The position numbers and the translations under genes were made by a program. The notes below the pieces were generated by a model that was not told the origin of the DNA, made no database searches, and worked only from the letters and a program-made list of their open reading frames with translations. A stretch of DNA of 64,000 nucleotides from Inia geoffrensis (taxonomy: Eukaryota; Chordata; Mammalia; Artiodactyla; Iniidae): the NCBI GenBank assembly GCA_036417435.1, contig CM070919.1, positions 29,761,318 through 29,825,317 of the forward strand, read 5' to 3'. Shown here in pieces: positions 45,151-57,139 of this stretch. Position 1 is the stretch's first letter. Each line of letters starts with the position of its first letter.

Positions 45151-45612
45151 GCTATATGAGTCTCCTACTGCTGCTGTAACAAATTAAAAAACAAAACAAA
45201 ACAATTTCGTGGCTTCCAATAACCCAAACTTACCTGTTTAAAGTTCGGAAGGTCAGAAGTCCAAAATGAGTCCTGCGGGGCTAAAATCAAGGTGTCGGGA
45301 GGACTGGTTCCTTCTGAAGCCTCTGGGGAGAAGCTATTCCTTGCTCCTTCCGGCTCCTAGATGCTCCCTGTCTTTCCTGACTCACGGCCACATCCCTCCA
45401 ATCTCTGCTTCCACCATCACATCACCTTCCCAGCTGTGATCCTCCTGCCTCTGTCTTATGGGGCCCTTGTGATTGCACTGAATTCACCCAGGTAATCCAG
45501 GATAATCTTCCCATCTCAAAATCCACAGCTTAATCACCTTTGCAAAGTCCCTTTTGCCATATAAAGTGACATGTATGCGGGTCCCAGGGATTAGGGTGTA
45601 GACACCTTGGAG
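45151..45612 (-). repeat. MLT1-type LTR (ERVL-MaLR), minus
   Basis: On the plus strand: 'tactgctgctgtaacaaatt', 'aggtcagaagtccaaaatg', 'ctaaaatcaaggtgtcggg', 'tccaggataatcttcccatc', 'cttttgccatataaagtga' and 'cccagggattagggtgtag'. This is the reverse order of an MLT1 LTR. An A-rich AAAAC insertion near 45186-45202 is local. Confidence 0.85.
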
Positions 45613-46427
45613 ACTGTGATTCCTCCTACCCTTCTCTGATCTCTCACTGGTGCTGCCAATCACCTGAACCCAACCAAGGCCCGAGGCCAAAGGGAGCTCT
45701 TGATGCAGCCCATGGGGGTCACTACCCAGGGCATGGGCCAGGGTCAAGAAGAGGAGATGTGCTCTAGGGCAGCAAACGGAAGTCACCCAGCGCATCCCCT
45801 TCACCCCAGTATCTTCAAAACTAAAGCTAGAGGTGCATCTATCTGCTTCTAAATGCAACTTCATAGACTCAGGATAGGTTAAAGGTCATGTCCTTTACAA
45901 TCCTGTTGGACCCCCAGCCCAACCCATGAGGCGGCTCTGTCTCCAAAACATAAAATTAGAAAGTAAAGGAGATACTATATTTTATAATGTGGACCCCACC
46001 AAGTGGTTTTCAATTCATTTCCATTTCAGAGGAAAGAGCAATGAAATGATTTTTTACACATATTTCAAACATTTGAAATACTAGCATTAATTATAGTTTT
46101 TACAGAAATCTCATTTCATCTTAATAATCATTAGATCATATGATTATCATATGATCAATAATCATAAAGATCACACCTATACTCAGTTTGAATCAGCTAT
46201 ATTTTTGTTGACAACTCACAACTCATCCTGTTCAAGGTATTTTCAAGTCAGGTGAGTGTTACTGTTCACATTTGTTGGAACTGAGGTTTGGTTTTCAGTA
46301 TTGGATTGTGCATTATTCCCAAATTAAAAATAGGGGAATGGTTCAAAGTTTATTCATTGAAATAAAACACAGAACTGATGATAAGAATGGTAAACTGAAT
46401 GTTGATTCAAAGTTACATATACATCAT
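45613..46427. other. unassigned, contains a short perfect palindrome
   Basis: No gene or named repeat. At 46134-46156 a perfect inverted repeat (gatcatatga - 3 nt - tcatatgatc) is seen. Confidence 0.4.
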
Positions 46428-46795
46428 TGTATTAGTCTGCTGGAGCTGCTGTAACAGCCATTTCTAGCTTAAATAACAGAAATTTATTTTCTCAGAGTTC
46501 TGGAGGCCAGAAGTCCAAGATCATGGTGCTGTCAGGGTTGGTTTCTGGTGAAGCCTGTCTCCTTGGCCTGAGATGTGTCCTCACATGGCCTTTTCTGTGT
46601 GTGTGAATGTAGAGAGAGAAGGATCTCAGGTGTCTCTTACACATCTTATACAGCGATTAGGGCCCCACCGTATGACCTCAGTGACCTTAATTATCTCTTC
46701 ATAGGCCTCACCTACAAATGTGATCACACTGGGGGTTAGGATTTTAACATATGAATTTGTGGAGGTGGGGGACACAATTCAGTCCACAACAACTG
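46428..46795 (-). repeat. MLT1-type LTR (ERVL-MaLR), minus
   Basis: On the plus strand: 'tgtattagtctgctggagct', 'ataacagaaatttattttct', 'agttctggaggccagaagtc', 'tgtgtcctcacatggccttt', 'ttagggccccaccgtatgac', 'gggttaggattttaacatat' and 'gacacaattcagtccacaa'. It is a different MLT1 subtype from the copy at 45151. Confidence 0.87.
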
Positions 46796-47212
46796 TGAAC
46801 AGTACTTTTGTGAGAGCCTAAAATTTGAAACTGTACGTGTTTGTTCATCCAAAAGTGTGATTTCCTACAAACAGTTGATAAAGAGAGAATTGGAGAATTA
46901 AAAAATACCCATTAATGATTATCTGAAAATTGGACTTGCATGCACCAATGATCCATTTGCCTCATTTCTTCCCAGTGGATTAAAAGTTGTGAACTTTTTC
47001 TGAAGAGTGGCATGAAGCCATCAAACCCTCCCATAATTTTCAAAGAAACTCTATGATAAACCAGTTAATTATTTCCAGGAAGAAGTACAAAATAATGCCC
47101 TCCCTCTAAAATTAGTTTTCCATCTAGAAAAAGACAAAAAAGAGACCAGATGCATTCACAGGATTAAAAAGACACAATCTAGTGGCAGAGGAAGCCAGTT
47201 AGGGATGCAGCT
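46796..47212. other. unassigned sequence
   Basis: Nothing recognised. Confidence 0.4.
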
Positions 47213-47600
47213 CTGTTTACTGAGCACCTACTATGTGCCAGGCCCTGGAAACAGAGCTGTACGACCCATCCCCACACCTGTGGATTTCATATTCTAGTGA
47301 GAAAACACAACCAACAAGTAAGCAAACGAGGTCACTGCAGACTCTAGGAAGGAAATACATTCTCTGAAGGGAATGCACAGGATGAGGAGACAGGGCACAG
47401 CCCAGGGAGGGGGCCCTCTAGAAACGGCAGGTCAGCGATGGCCTCGCTGACGTTTGAAGCAAGAGCCAAAGATAAATAAAAGCTCGTCCTGTCAAGAATT
47501 AGGAAGGAAAGTCCAAACGTTCAGGTGTGAGCAGAACCTAAGGGTCCGAGGACCAAAAAGGAGGCCAGTGTGACTGGAAGCGCCAGGTCAACCCTGGGAA
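47213..47600 (-). repeat. L2 LINE 3' region, minus
   Basis: 'ttactgagcacctactatgt' and 'gccaggccctggaaacag' start the reverse of the L2 terminus. Then 'ttcatattctagtgagaaa', 'gatggcctcgctgacgtttg' and 'aaggaggccagtgtgactgg' follow the L2 order. Old and broken. Confidence 0.75.
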
Positions 47601-48852
47601 GACCTTTTCTTTTCTGTGTCCTTTTCTCTTTGGACCGAACAGGACGACACATTCAGGAGCCTCATTGGAGCCACATTCCAAGGTGATAACGCAACACGCA
47701 AATACCCTTCGTAGATCCAACTGCAGCGGAAACGTGAAGTAGGGTTTCACTCCCTGCCTCCTCGCACTTTGAGACATTCAGGGAGCTTGGAGTGTGATAC
47801 ACGCTCCTTGATTGAGCGTCTCACAGTTGCTGTGGTAAGAAAATGCCCTGTAACTCCTGGGGCCACGTTTCATAAAATATCCAAGACTGTACCACAGAGC
47901 AACCAAACAACTGCTGCCATCCTGACCACCTATAAATATCAGTAAGAGTTTTTCATTCCGGGGAAATAAAGAAGAGAAACTAGGTATTCGTGGAATCTGA
48001 CCTATTGCCCAGACTGTCTGTGGGGATCTTGATTAAAGATATTGCAGAGGGGCAGGGCAGTCCTTGCTGCCCCTTGCAATGATATAATTAGAAGTATTAT
48101 CACTGTTGTTTAAATGATTATTTGACTTTTGGGTTTTTTTAATGGCAATTTTTAAAGATAAATTTACTTTAGACCACCAATTCTGATAGTTTGAGAAATA
48201 CTATTCTAAATATAAACATGATTTTCAATTAACTGGCAAATCCCCTCTTCTCTATTCTTTCCTGTCTCATACGTACTAATTTGACTTCCTTCAAGTTATA
48301 AGAAATTATGTGCTTCGTGCCATGTTTTTATCACTAGTCAAAGATCAAATAGTGCTAATAAGGGGAAAGAAGGAAACCAAATATGAAATATGGTGTCGGA
48401 GATGCGTTTTTTCCAAAAATAAAAGGTCAGAGAAAAAAGGCCAAACCCCTTTAGGAAGAGATTTGATGAGTGTTGAATTTGGATAACACCTTCCAAACCA
48501 AACACTTTCACACTTGCACAAAGTTTAAAAAGAGAGACAGTAGCTACTTGTGCTAACATAGGCAGGGAAGCCCTTTTCGAAATTTCTGGTGAACCAGAGG
48601 AAGGGAAGCCTAAGAGGAGGAAGACACTCATTTGCTTACAAATAAAAGCAAACAATTCAAGCTAGAGGAAGCAGAAAGGGCCCGTAAGGATTTAGGGATG
48701 TCTCAGAGAAGCCAATGGAAAAGATGCAGCTGGGACACAGGAAGTATGGGAACTAGCAGGACCGCTAATGTACAGTGGTGGAGATTGCGCACTGCACAAA
48801 TGTACCTGGCCAGGGCGCGGGTGCACCATCCCACTCTCCTTTCTACAGCCCA
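47601..48852. other. unassigned sequence
   Basis: No gene or repeat recognised. A 105-codon minus frame at 48338-48655 has no domain. Confidence 0.4.
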
Positions 48853-48861
48853 TGCACTCTT

Positions 48862-49240
48862 TTTTTAAAAAAATTTATTTTATAAAGCAGGTTCTTATTA
48901 TCTATTTTATACATATTAGTGTATATATGTCAGTCCCAATCTCCCAATTCATCCCACCATGACCACCCCCCTGCTGCTTTCCCCCCTTGGTGTGCATACA
49001 TTTGTTCTCTATATCTGTGTCTCTATTTCTGCCCTGCAAACGGATTCATCTGTACCATTTTTCTAGGTTCCACACATATGCGTTAATATATGATATTTGT
49101 TTTTCTCTTTCTGACTTACTTCACTCTGTATGACAGTCTCTAGATCCATCCACGTCTCTACAAATGGCCCAATTTCGTTCCTTTTTATAGCTGAGGAATA
49201 TTCCATTGCATACATGTACCACATCTTCTTTATTCACCTG
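48862..49240 (-). mobile_element. 5'-truncated L1 3' end with target-site duplication
   Basis: The reverse of a young cetartiodactyl L1 3' end: 'tttattttataaagcaggtt', 'cagtcccaatctcccaatt', 'ctatatctgtgtctctattt', 'cttactttcactctgtatg' type words, ending 'catgtaccacatcttctt'. Direct repeats 'tgcactctt' lie at 48853-48861 and 49241-49249. Only about 380 bp were copied. Confidence 0.93.
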
Positions 49241-49249
49241 TGCACTCTT

Positions 49250-50634
49250 GCATGCAGCTCCATTCACCTAAGTCAGTGGTTCTCGCAGACATTTGCAATA
49301 TCTGAACACATACTTTATTGTTACAACAGAGGGTGGATGCTACTGGGATCTAGTGATCAGAGGCCAGGACTGCTGCTATAAACATCCTACAAACAGGACA
49401 GCCCCCATAACAAAGGACCATCTGGACCAAATGTCCATAGTGCTGAGGTTGGGAGTCTCTTATATAAAGGGGATGATGTTTTCTAAGTTGACCAAGGTGC
49501 AGCCCAGTGGTCAAGTCCCCACGGGGATGCAGTGCCCCAGAAGGGAAACGGTATTTGAATTCACGCACAGAGCCTTAAGAGCTACTAGCAACTCTGGGAC
49601 CAAATCCACTGTCTGGTATTTCCGCCCTGCCCCTCCTCTTTGCCCCTTCCCCCTCTCCCCCCACCCCTCCATCTCTCTCTCTTTCTCTCTCTCCCCCTCT
49701 TTCTCTCTGTGCCTGCCCTCACTGACTGAGATTTCCAGAAACAGGAGTCCACCCCTAATCCAAGAAGGTGGAGGCACATCTTACGCAATGGCTTCAAGCT
49801 CCTGTTTTCCCCTTTGCCCCGTGAAAGTCAGAACAGACTTAAGATCCATCAAGCGAGCTGAGAAGATGATCCAACACACACCCTCCGTCAGCTCTGTAAA
49901 GCTCCTTCACCCTTCTGCGTGTGGGAAAGTCACCGAGCGCGGGTCCCACGCTGCTTGCGGTGCCAGCAGGTGAGGACTAAAGACGGGCCCCAGGCTCTAG
50001 GAATTGGCTAGTCTACAGGACACAGACGTGCACTCGGTACTCACATGGCCCACGGTCACTGTGATGCTCTGGCACAGTCTAAGTAGAGAATAAAAGAACC
50101 GAGGGAAGAAAGAAGAACAAGGTGGAAGTGTTCTGTTATAAACGGAACAAGCTCTGGAAGGAGGCATAACTGACAGTTTCCACGGGAAAGACAAACACAG
50201 CGAGCGCAGCAAAGTATCCTGCTCCATTCTGTTACGTTATGAACGTGGAACTGGGTTCAGCTAAGAATCAAGCATCCTAGGACGCAAAGAAACACAACCT
50301 GTCGAGTCTTTATATGTGTTGCAACAGCTTTGGGCTCTGAAAGAAAACAGACTGAGAGAAGTGGAAGCAAGAAGCGTCACACTCTCGATAAAACAAGCAA
50401 AAACGCAAAGTGTGCAGAAGGGAGGTTGATTTCAGGTTATGAAGGGGGAGGCCTCCAACATTTCCTAGGTGTTGGCGTTTCTTTATAATCTGCTTCAAGT
50501 ACAAGTTTTGCTTTTTGTTTATACGTAAATGCAAAATACCTGTAATTAATAATTGATCCTTACTTTGTTAAGGACGTATTTTACTAGAACATCCTTAACA
50601 TATACACACTACTATATATAAAATAAATAACCAA
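49250..50634. other. unassigned, includes a polypyrimidine tract
   Basis: A C/T tract of about 85 bp lies at 49625-49713. A 226-codon plus frame (49293-49973) runs through it without domains. No named repeat. Confidence 0.4.
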
Positions 50635-50812
50635 CAAGGACCTACTGTATAGCACAGGGAACTATACTCAATATCTTGTAATAATCTATAAGGGAAAAGA
50701 ATCTAAAAAAGAACAGATATATATATATGTATAACCACTGAACCACTTTGCTGTCCACCTGAAACCAATACAACATTGTAAATCAACTATACTTCAATTA
50801 AAAAAAGAGAGA
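50635..50812 (+). mobile_element. L1 3' UTR end
   Basis: 'ggacctactgtatagcacag', 'ggaactatactcaatatctt', 'ctgaaccactttgctgtcc' and 'gtaaatcaactatacttcaa' are the last part of the cetartiodactyl L1 3' UTR, plus strand, ending in an A-rich tail. Confidence 0.9.
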
Positions 50813-51439
50813 AACGGAGAGAAAAGTCTTCAATCATGCCTCTTCATTACAGTTCCTTGAGCACAATCACCCAAGGGCACCTTTGGGAATTCACAGACAC
50901 GAGGCCTGAAGAAATGACCAGTCTGGACTCGGCCCCATGGGGCTGGGGGTTGGGTCTCTGGGGAAGCAGCCTCTGCAGGGTGCTTATTAAGCAGAGGATG
51001 GGGTAAAGGGAAGCAGGAATGGACAGAGCAGAAGTCCCTGGATGGCTTGCTAACCCCTGGGGGGCTCCACGGCTGGATGGGCCTCCCCAGATGTCCAGGT
51101 GTTTGTTCCCCTGCATCCATCAGCCAAGCCTGTGGCTGGTGGGAAGGGCAGAGCCCGCAGTTGGGGTGGCTCCTGAAGGGGCTGAGAGATGAGATTCCGC
51201 GTGGACTGCTCTCTGGGCAGCTGGGGCAGCCAGCCCTCCCTTGAAGGGGTCTTTGGCCACGCATGAAAGCATTCACCAGACCTGCTACACTGAACTTAGG
51301 GTCCTGAGGGGCAACCCTGACACCTTCAAGTGCTGAATAATTGAGTGAAGCAGCACTGATTCTCTCCTATCCATTTACTTGTTCACTATGTGCAGGGCAC
51401 TGGGTTAGCCCCAGTCATGAAGCAACCGTCACTCAGTGG
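50813..51439. other. GC-richer unassigned block
   Basis: The region 50860-51270 is richer in GC and has overlapping minus frames (148 codons at 50830-51276) without domains. It could be an old LTR, but I cannot match it. Confidence 0.35.
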
Positions 51440-51690
51440 CAGATCTAGTGTCTGGGAGACTCTTCCCGGCTTACAGATGGCCATCTTCTCATTGTGTCCT
51501 CACAAGGCAGGGAACAGAGAGAAAGGAAGTCTCTTCTTATAAGGGCTCTGACCCACCATGAGGGCTCTACCTCATGACCTACTCACCTCCCAAAGGCCCT
51601 ACCTCCTGACACTATCACCTAAGGAGTTAGGTTTCAACATACAAATCTGACGGGACACACACATGAAGTCCATAACATCCACCCACCTAC
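51440..51690 (-). repeat. partial MLT1-type LTR, minus
   Basis: 'cattgtgtcctcacaaggca', 'cttataagggctctgaccca', 'tacctcatgacctactcacc', 'aaggccctacctcctgacac' and 'ggagttaggtttcaacatac' are the reverse of the middle and 5' part of an MLT1 LTR. Confidence 0.75.
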
Positions 51691-51774
51691 GCACATCCAA
51701 AGCAATACAAGTGCTTCTTGCTTAAAGTAAGCCAACAGCATGGTTCATATTAGAGCTTATTCAAGATTAAAATA

Positions 51775-52142
51775 TCTGGTTGTATATATGATATCACTTA
51801 TATGTGGAATCTAAAGTATGACACCAATGAACTTATGTATGAAACAGAAACAGAGTCATAGACATAGAGAGCAGACTTGCGATTGCCAAAGGTGGGGGGG
51901 GAGGGTGGGAAGGGATAGACTGGGAGTTTGGGATTCGTAGATGCAAACTATTACCTATAGAATAGATAAACGACACGGTCCTACTGCATAGCACAGGGAA
52001 TTATATCCAATCTCCTGGGATAAACGATAATGGAAAAGAATATAAAAAAGAATGTATATATGTGTATAACTGAGTCACTTTGCTGTAGAGCAGAAATTAA
52101 CACAACATTGTAAATCAACTATACTTCAACTTACAAAGAATG
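51775..52142 (+). mobile_element. L1 3' UTR fragment
   Basis: 'gatatcacttatatgtggaa', 'acagagtcatagacatagag', the G-rich tract 'ggtggggggggagggtggga' at about 51891, 'cggtcctactgcatagcaca' and 'gtaaatcaactatacttcaa' give the usual L1 3' UTR order. Confidence 0.92.
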
Positions 52143-52359
52143 TCTGGTTGTAAATTAAGAACCGAGTAAGAGTCAGGAGAGGAAGTAGAGGGAAATGAGA
52201 AAGAGGGGGGCTGCCACTCACATGAACTTTCTCCATGGGAAGAGGTGGCAGAGAAAGGCAGGCGGAACAAAAGTGGTCCCCGCCAGGTCTGGGTCCAAAG
52301 TTTGGCTTTTCCACATGTAAGCAATGCGACCAAAACTTCCCTTAAGTTTTCATTATAAA

Positions 52360-52490
52360 ATAACACCTACTTTACATGACGTGGGGGGAGAGTTAAATAA
52401 GTTGTGTGCAGAGCGGTGTCCCTGCACTGAGCAGTCCCGTGGCCAGTGGCACTGCCATCATGCTTATTAGCATCTTCACCAGCTTCACCA
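52360..52490 (+). repeat. possible MIR 3' part
   Basis: 'gagttaaataagttgtgtgc', then 'gtggccagtggcactgccat' and 'cttattagcatcttcacc' vaguely follow the MIR tail. Weak. Confidence 0.35.
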
Positions 52491-52507
52491 CCACTCTCAC
52501 CAAAGAT

Positions 52508-53288
52508 GAGTCAACCCCCTTATCTGTAGCTTCAGTAACCGGCAGTCATCCTTGGTAAGAAAACATTAAATGGAAAATTTATAGAAGTAAACAATTTGGG
52601 AGTCTCCAATTGTGAACCATTCTGAGTCGCATGATGAAATCTTGAGGTGTCAGCTCTGTCCTGCTGGAACGTGAATCGCCCCTTTGTCCAGCAAGTCCCA
52701 ACTGTTAGTCACTAGTAGCGATTGTTTATTAGACCGACTGGGGTAGTAACACAGTGCTTGCGTTCAAGTGATCCTCTTTTACTAAATAATGACCCCAAAG
52801 CCCAGGAGGAGTGATGCCGACAATTTGGAACGGCCCAAGAGGAGGAAAGCGCTTCCTGTAAGTGAAAAGGTGAAAGTTGCCGACTGAGATCTACAGTAAG
52901 AACGAATCTTCTACCTGTGAAATTGTGAAGGAGGAAAAAGAAATCCGTGCTAGTTTTGCTGTCACACCTCAAACTACCAAAGTTACAGCCACTGCATGAT
53001 AATCCTTAGTTCAGATGGAAAAGGCATTAAATTTGTACAATAAGATATTTTGAGAGAGAGAGAGAGTCCCCATTCACATAACTTATTACAGTATAGTGTT
53101 ATAATTGTTCTATTTTATTATTAGTTACGGTTGTTAATCTCTCACTATGCCTAATTTAGAAATTAAACTTTAACAAAGTATGTACAAATCGGAGAAATCA
53201 TAGTATACGTAGGGTCAGTACTGTCTGCAGTTTCCGGCAGCCACTGGGGTCCTGGAACATATCACCCCCAGATAAGAGGGAACTGCTG
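52508..53288 (+). mobile_element. internally deleted Tigger DNA transposon
   Basis: Ends 'gagtcaacccccttatctg' and 'ataagagggaactgctg' are inverted Tigger termini; the right end is followed by TA. Between 52790 and 53050 the sequence follows the start of a Tigger transposase: the initiating region around 'aatgaccccaaagcccagg', then the CENP-B-like helix-turn-helix part, with a small deletion and a stop near 52886. The catalytic DDE part is absent. The sequence passes straight from the N-terminal region ('ttgtacaataagatattttg') to the 3' end. Dead, non-autonomous copy. Confidence 0.88.
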
Positions 53289-55629
53289 TAGCCGGATGGC
53301 AACAGGCACTTCTCTAGCCCACATGACTGCAGGGATATATTAGTTGAACACAATTATCCCTGGATATGGAGCCTATAGAATGAATTTACCATTACTCACC
53401 GAGTATTAAAGAACCATGATTCTGCACAACAAAAGGCCCTTTTCAATTCCAGTGTAACCTGAAATATACTCTTTTGAACATGGATTGGGGCATGGCCATG
53501 TCCCTGCACTGAATCGCGAGCATAAAATATCAATAGAAGCAGCAAAGCCCTCAAAGAGGGAAGCCAGCGCAGAGACACAGGGCCAACCCCGGAGGGAATC
53601 GGGGAGTCCTCCCTAACGGGCATCTGGCCCAAAGCACACGAGGAGGCGGCAAACCCTTTGAAATATGCAGAGTAACACCCGCTTAAAATCCCAACTTGGA
53701 GAAACTGCAGATGCTCGAAGCTTCCTCCAGTTGTAATAAGTGCCTCGAGGACGGGAAGTTGCCGGCAGCACCGAGCAGCGTGGGCACCAGCAGTAAGAGG
53801 GGTGCCAAGTTGAGGAGGGCAGTGGCGCCGCAGCCCTTAGACACGCTTCTCAAGGGGGTGACCTGGAGACGCTGAAGCGCAGGGAGGTACCCGCTCCCCA
53901 CACTTGCCCGTCCCGCCGGGTGTGCCCCTGTGAAAATGTGTGTGTAACGGTCACTCTAAAGCTCTCTGTCTATGCCTCTCTTTCCATGTCAAGGCTTCGC
54001 TGATTTTCAATGCATATATTTCTTATCATCAGAAACATCCAAATTCAAAAAAAAAAAACCCACAACCCTCCAGGTATTGTTAGGGTGACGTCTGAGCGCT
54101 GACTATCGCTTTCGGTGATTTCTGTGTGCCTGCGGTGAAAAGTCGGGTACGAGCCTTCCTTGAGCCCATTCCAGGGAATGCTGCCTGGCCAAGTCTCAGG
54201 CCTTGCTCCGGACACATCTTAAAACGTTCTGTCTCGTTGTCGGGCAGGCCTGACGACTCCTTCCACGAGGAGGCAAGGTCGTGGGGAAACAGCAGGCTCC
54301 AGGTGGCACAGCTGGGATCCAGCTGGGACACACCCCGTGCCCCGCCAGCTGCCGGCTCAATGCCTACACGTTTCTGATTCTCTCCACTGCTTTAGTGATT
54401 TCCCCCCAAGAACGTTTCCATTAAAAGTCCTGGTTCAACTCCGGGACCCCCACGGACTGTTCAAGCCAAAACCCAGGGCGCCTGTCAGGCGCCGGACTCG
54501 GCAGGACCGAGCTGGTAACCCACACGACGGGTAACAGGCCGGCCTCAAATGCAAAAGCTTTGAGCAAACACCCCGTCCTTCCCAAACTGTCTTCCACGTT
54601 CACGTCTGAGAAAGGAAACAGTTAACATTACAACAAAAGACTTAGAAGAACACCCAGGAGAATTAAACGATTAAGAGAACAAATTGGTACTCAAGAGAAG
54701 GTAACAGTTTTACACCCTAACCTTGGCCAGGGAGGCGAACACTAATAATGTGAAGAAATTAGGTGTGAGCATGACATTTCACGTCGGCAAGATGTCCAGC
54801 AAGAACCGTCCTTTCAAAGGGACATAAGCTCTCACCCAGGTTTCTTCGAACACTTCTCTGCCATGAAGTAGTGCCTAAGAGTTTACAGCTTTAAAGTAAA
54901 ATTTTCATTACAAAAGTCCAGGTTTCACTATGGTTCAAATCCTGGTCTTCAAGATGTGCAGATCAGGAAACATTTCAATCATGTTCAATAGTTCCCTGAA
55001 TTGTCTCAATGTTTTTCTCTATATTGATTTTAGCAACTTGCAGAGTCCATCTGGGCTGATTTTCAAATATGAACAGCAAAAACCTTCACTGGAAGGAAAA
55101 AACAAGAGCTTTGCGCTCCAGCAAGATGCATTATCCCCCCAAACTTTCTTCAGGAGAAAAACAGGCAGTACAAGGAAAGTAAAAATTGCCTGATGAAATG
55201 ATGGGATTGTGAAAAATAAACAGCCACTTCAATTCTGGGCAATCATAGTTATACATCTTAAGTGTTCATTATTCTTCTTTCCTGAAAACTAGGTAAAATT
55301 CAAGGGTTGAAGCCATATTTACAATTTCAAGTTTATGCCTCAGAGGGTGATCAGGTTACAAATCAAAACCTAAGTGATGTTTTACAATCAAACTATGGAG
55401 TATTTCCATCAGGCACACCAAAGAGCAGCCTGTCACGCCACTTAGAATACCCTTCCTTTTAGAAACAGAACACATTTCTGTACAAGCTTCTTGGCCAGTC
55501 TCAGGCGGATACCTGCTTCCAACACTTAACTCTGCACCACGATTTCTTTTTCTCTTTCCAGCCAGGACCTCGGTCTTGGGCTAGAGACCCATCATTCCAA
55601 GAGTCAGCATGATAGAAGCACCCTAAAGT
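53289..55629. other. unassigned sequence, partly CpG-bearing
   Basis: No gene or named repeat over 2.3 kb. The part 53500-54560 has more CG dinucleotides than most of the window but does not look like a strong CpG island. Frames are under 90 codons. Confidence 0.4.
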
Positions 55630-55795
55630 CATTCATTCATGCATGTATGCATCCATTCATTTAAAAAAATATTTAACAGAAATTTATTGAGCACCAAATC
55701 TTTGCTGGGCACTGTGCTGGAAACTTGATATGGTGGAGAGAATAAATATAATCGCAAACTTCATGAATCTTACAGCCTCCTGAACTGGGACTTTT
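55630..55795 (-). repeat. L2 LINE 3' end, minus
   Basis: 'cattcattcatgcatgtat', 'aacagaaatttattgagcac', 'tgctgggcactgtgctggaa' and 'catgaatcttacagcctcct' are the reverse of the L2 terminus. Confidence 0.8.
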
Positions 55796-56294
55796 AAATT
55801 GACGTGCCCACAGGTGCATGACTTTCTTCCCTGACCCACTCCTGTCTGTGACACCCCCATCTTCTTAGACACACAGAGCGGAGGCATGGACGGACGTGGA
55901 CCTCCTCTCTCCTGGGTCCCGCCGTTGCCAAAGGCCAGCTCCACGTGGCCAGACCCCCGACTGCCTTCTACTCCATGGAGATGGTGGCTCCCTTGCTGGG
56001 TTCCCCCTTCGAACCTTCCTCTACTGCCTTACTATCAGGTTAAGTGCTGTAAAATGGAGAAGTCATCGTGTGATCCCGGGTTGTAAACTCTCCCGGGCTC
56101 TCTCGTTGACTGTCGTGTGCACCTCCCCGTTGGGTGAAAGTGGACATTCTGACCCATGGGGAGGTGGAGCAGAAGTTCTAACCTTCCTCCAAATAAGCCT
56201 TATTTGCCGCTCAGAACAGCCCAAGGCAGGCTCTCAGCAGCAGCCACTCCTCACACCTGCATCTGGCAGTTCACTTGTTGCTATGTTGTAAAAT
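55796..56294. other. unassigned sequence
   Basis: Nothing recognised; a 131-codon plus frame at 55896-56291 has no domain. Confidence 0.4.
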
Positions 56295-56515
56295 GTCACC
56301 TTTTATAGGCAGACGGGCAGATACAGAGAACAAACTAGCGGTTACCAGTGCCGGGGGCCATACAGGAGTGGGAGAGTGGGAGGTACCAATTACTGGGTGT
56401 AAGATGGGCTCAAGGATGTCTGTACACCACAGCGAAGAGAGCCAATATTCTGTAATAACTCTAAATGGAAAGTAACCTTTAGCAAATTATTAAAAAATGT
56501 AAAAACATTTTTTAA
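56295..56515 (+). mobile_element. L1 3' UTR fragment, diverged
   Basis: 'gatacagagaacaaactagc', 'ggttaccagtgccgggggcc', 'gtacaccacagcgaagagag' and 'attctgtaataactctaaat' follow the L1 3' UTR order with clear divergence. Confidence 0.8.
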
Positions 56516-56690
56516 ATGTCATCTTTTAAAAAGTTCACCTTTTTCTAAGGTGGCCAGATATGACACCATGGAACGGAGCTCTTTTTTAGTTTTAGGCAAC
56601 AGCTAACCCCTAGAATGGACTCTCATGTACAGTTTCCCAGCCTCTTGCATTTTCTGGAGGATGAGGCCTGCCCACTACCCACCATGTATA

Positions 56691-56727
56691 CACACACACA
56701 CACACACACACACATACACACATACAT
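56691..56727. repeat. (CA)n microsatellite
   Basis: CA units with a few TA steps. Confidence 0.95.
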
Positions 56728-57139
56728 ATTCTCATCCACGTTTCTGTTTCCCGTATTCTTTCTTTGGCAAGTCTTCCCCAAATCCTGAACCAGTTCCCAC
56801 ACAATGTTCTCTAACTCCAGCAGGGAAGCATCTAGCAAAGGGGGCACAACTTTCCTGAGACCCCCTCCCACTTCACGTGCTCAGCATCCAGGTGAGCTGG
56901 TGCTGGCGGGTGGAGGATGGTAGGAGCGTGACGCTTGCAACCAGCTCAGGAAGGTGCACCCTGACCTCTCTGCCCTCCCACAGGGAGCTCACTGACCATC
57001 GCCCCAGGCTCACCGTCCCTCCTCAGATGACCCCTCCTCTTGCACACCAGGCCTCCACCCACCTACCCAAGGAGGGTTATTCACCAACCCCCTCTCCTCC
57101 CTCCTCTCTCAGCACTGTTTTTTTCCACCAGATTGTGTG

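Noticed and set aside
49293..49973. 226-codon plus-strand open frame
   Set aside because: It crosses a long polypyrimidine tract that carries few stop codons. No domain, and composition follows the tract.
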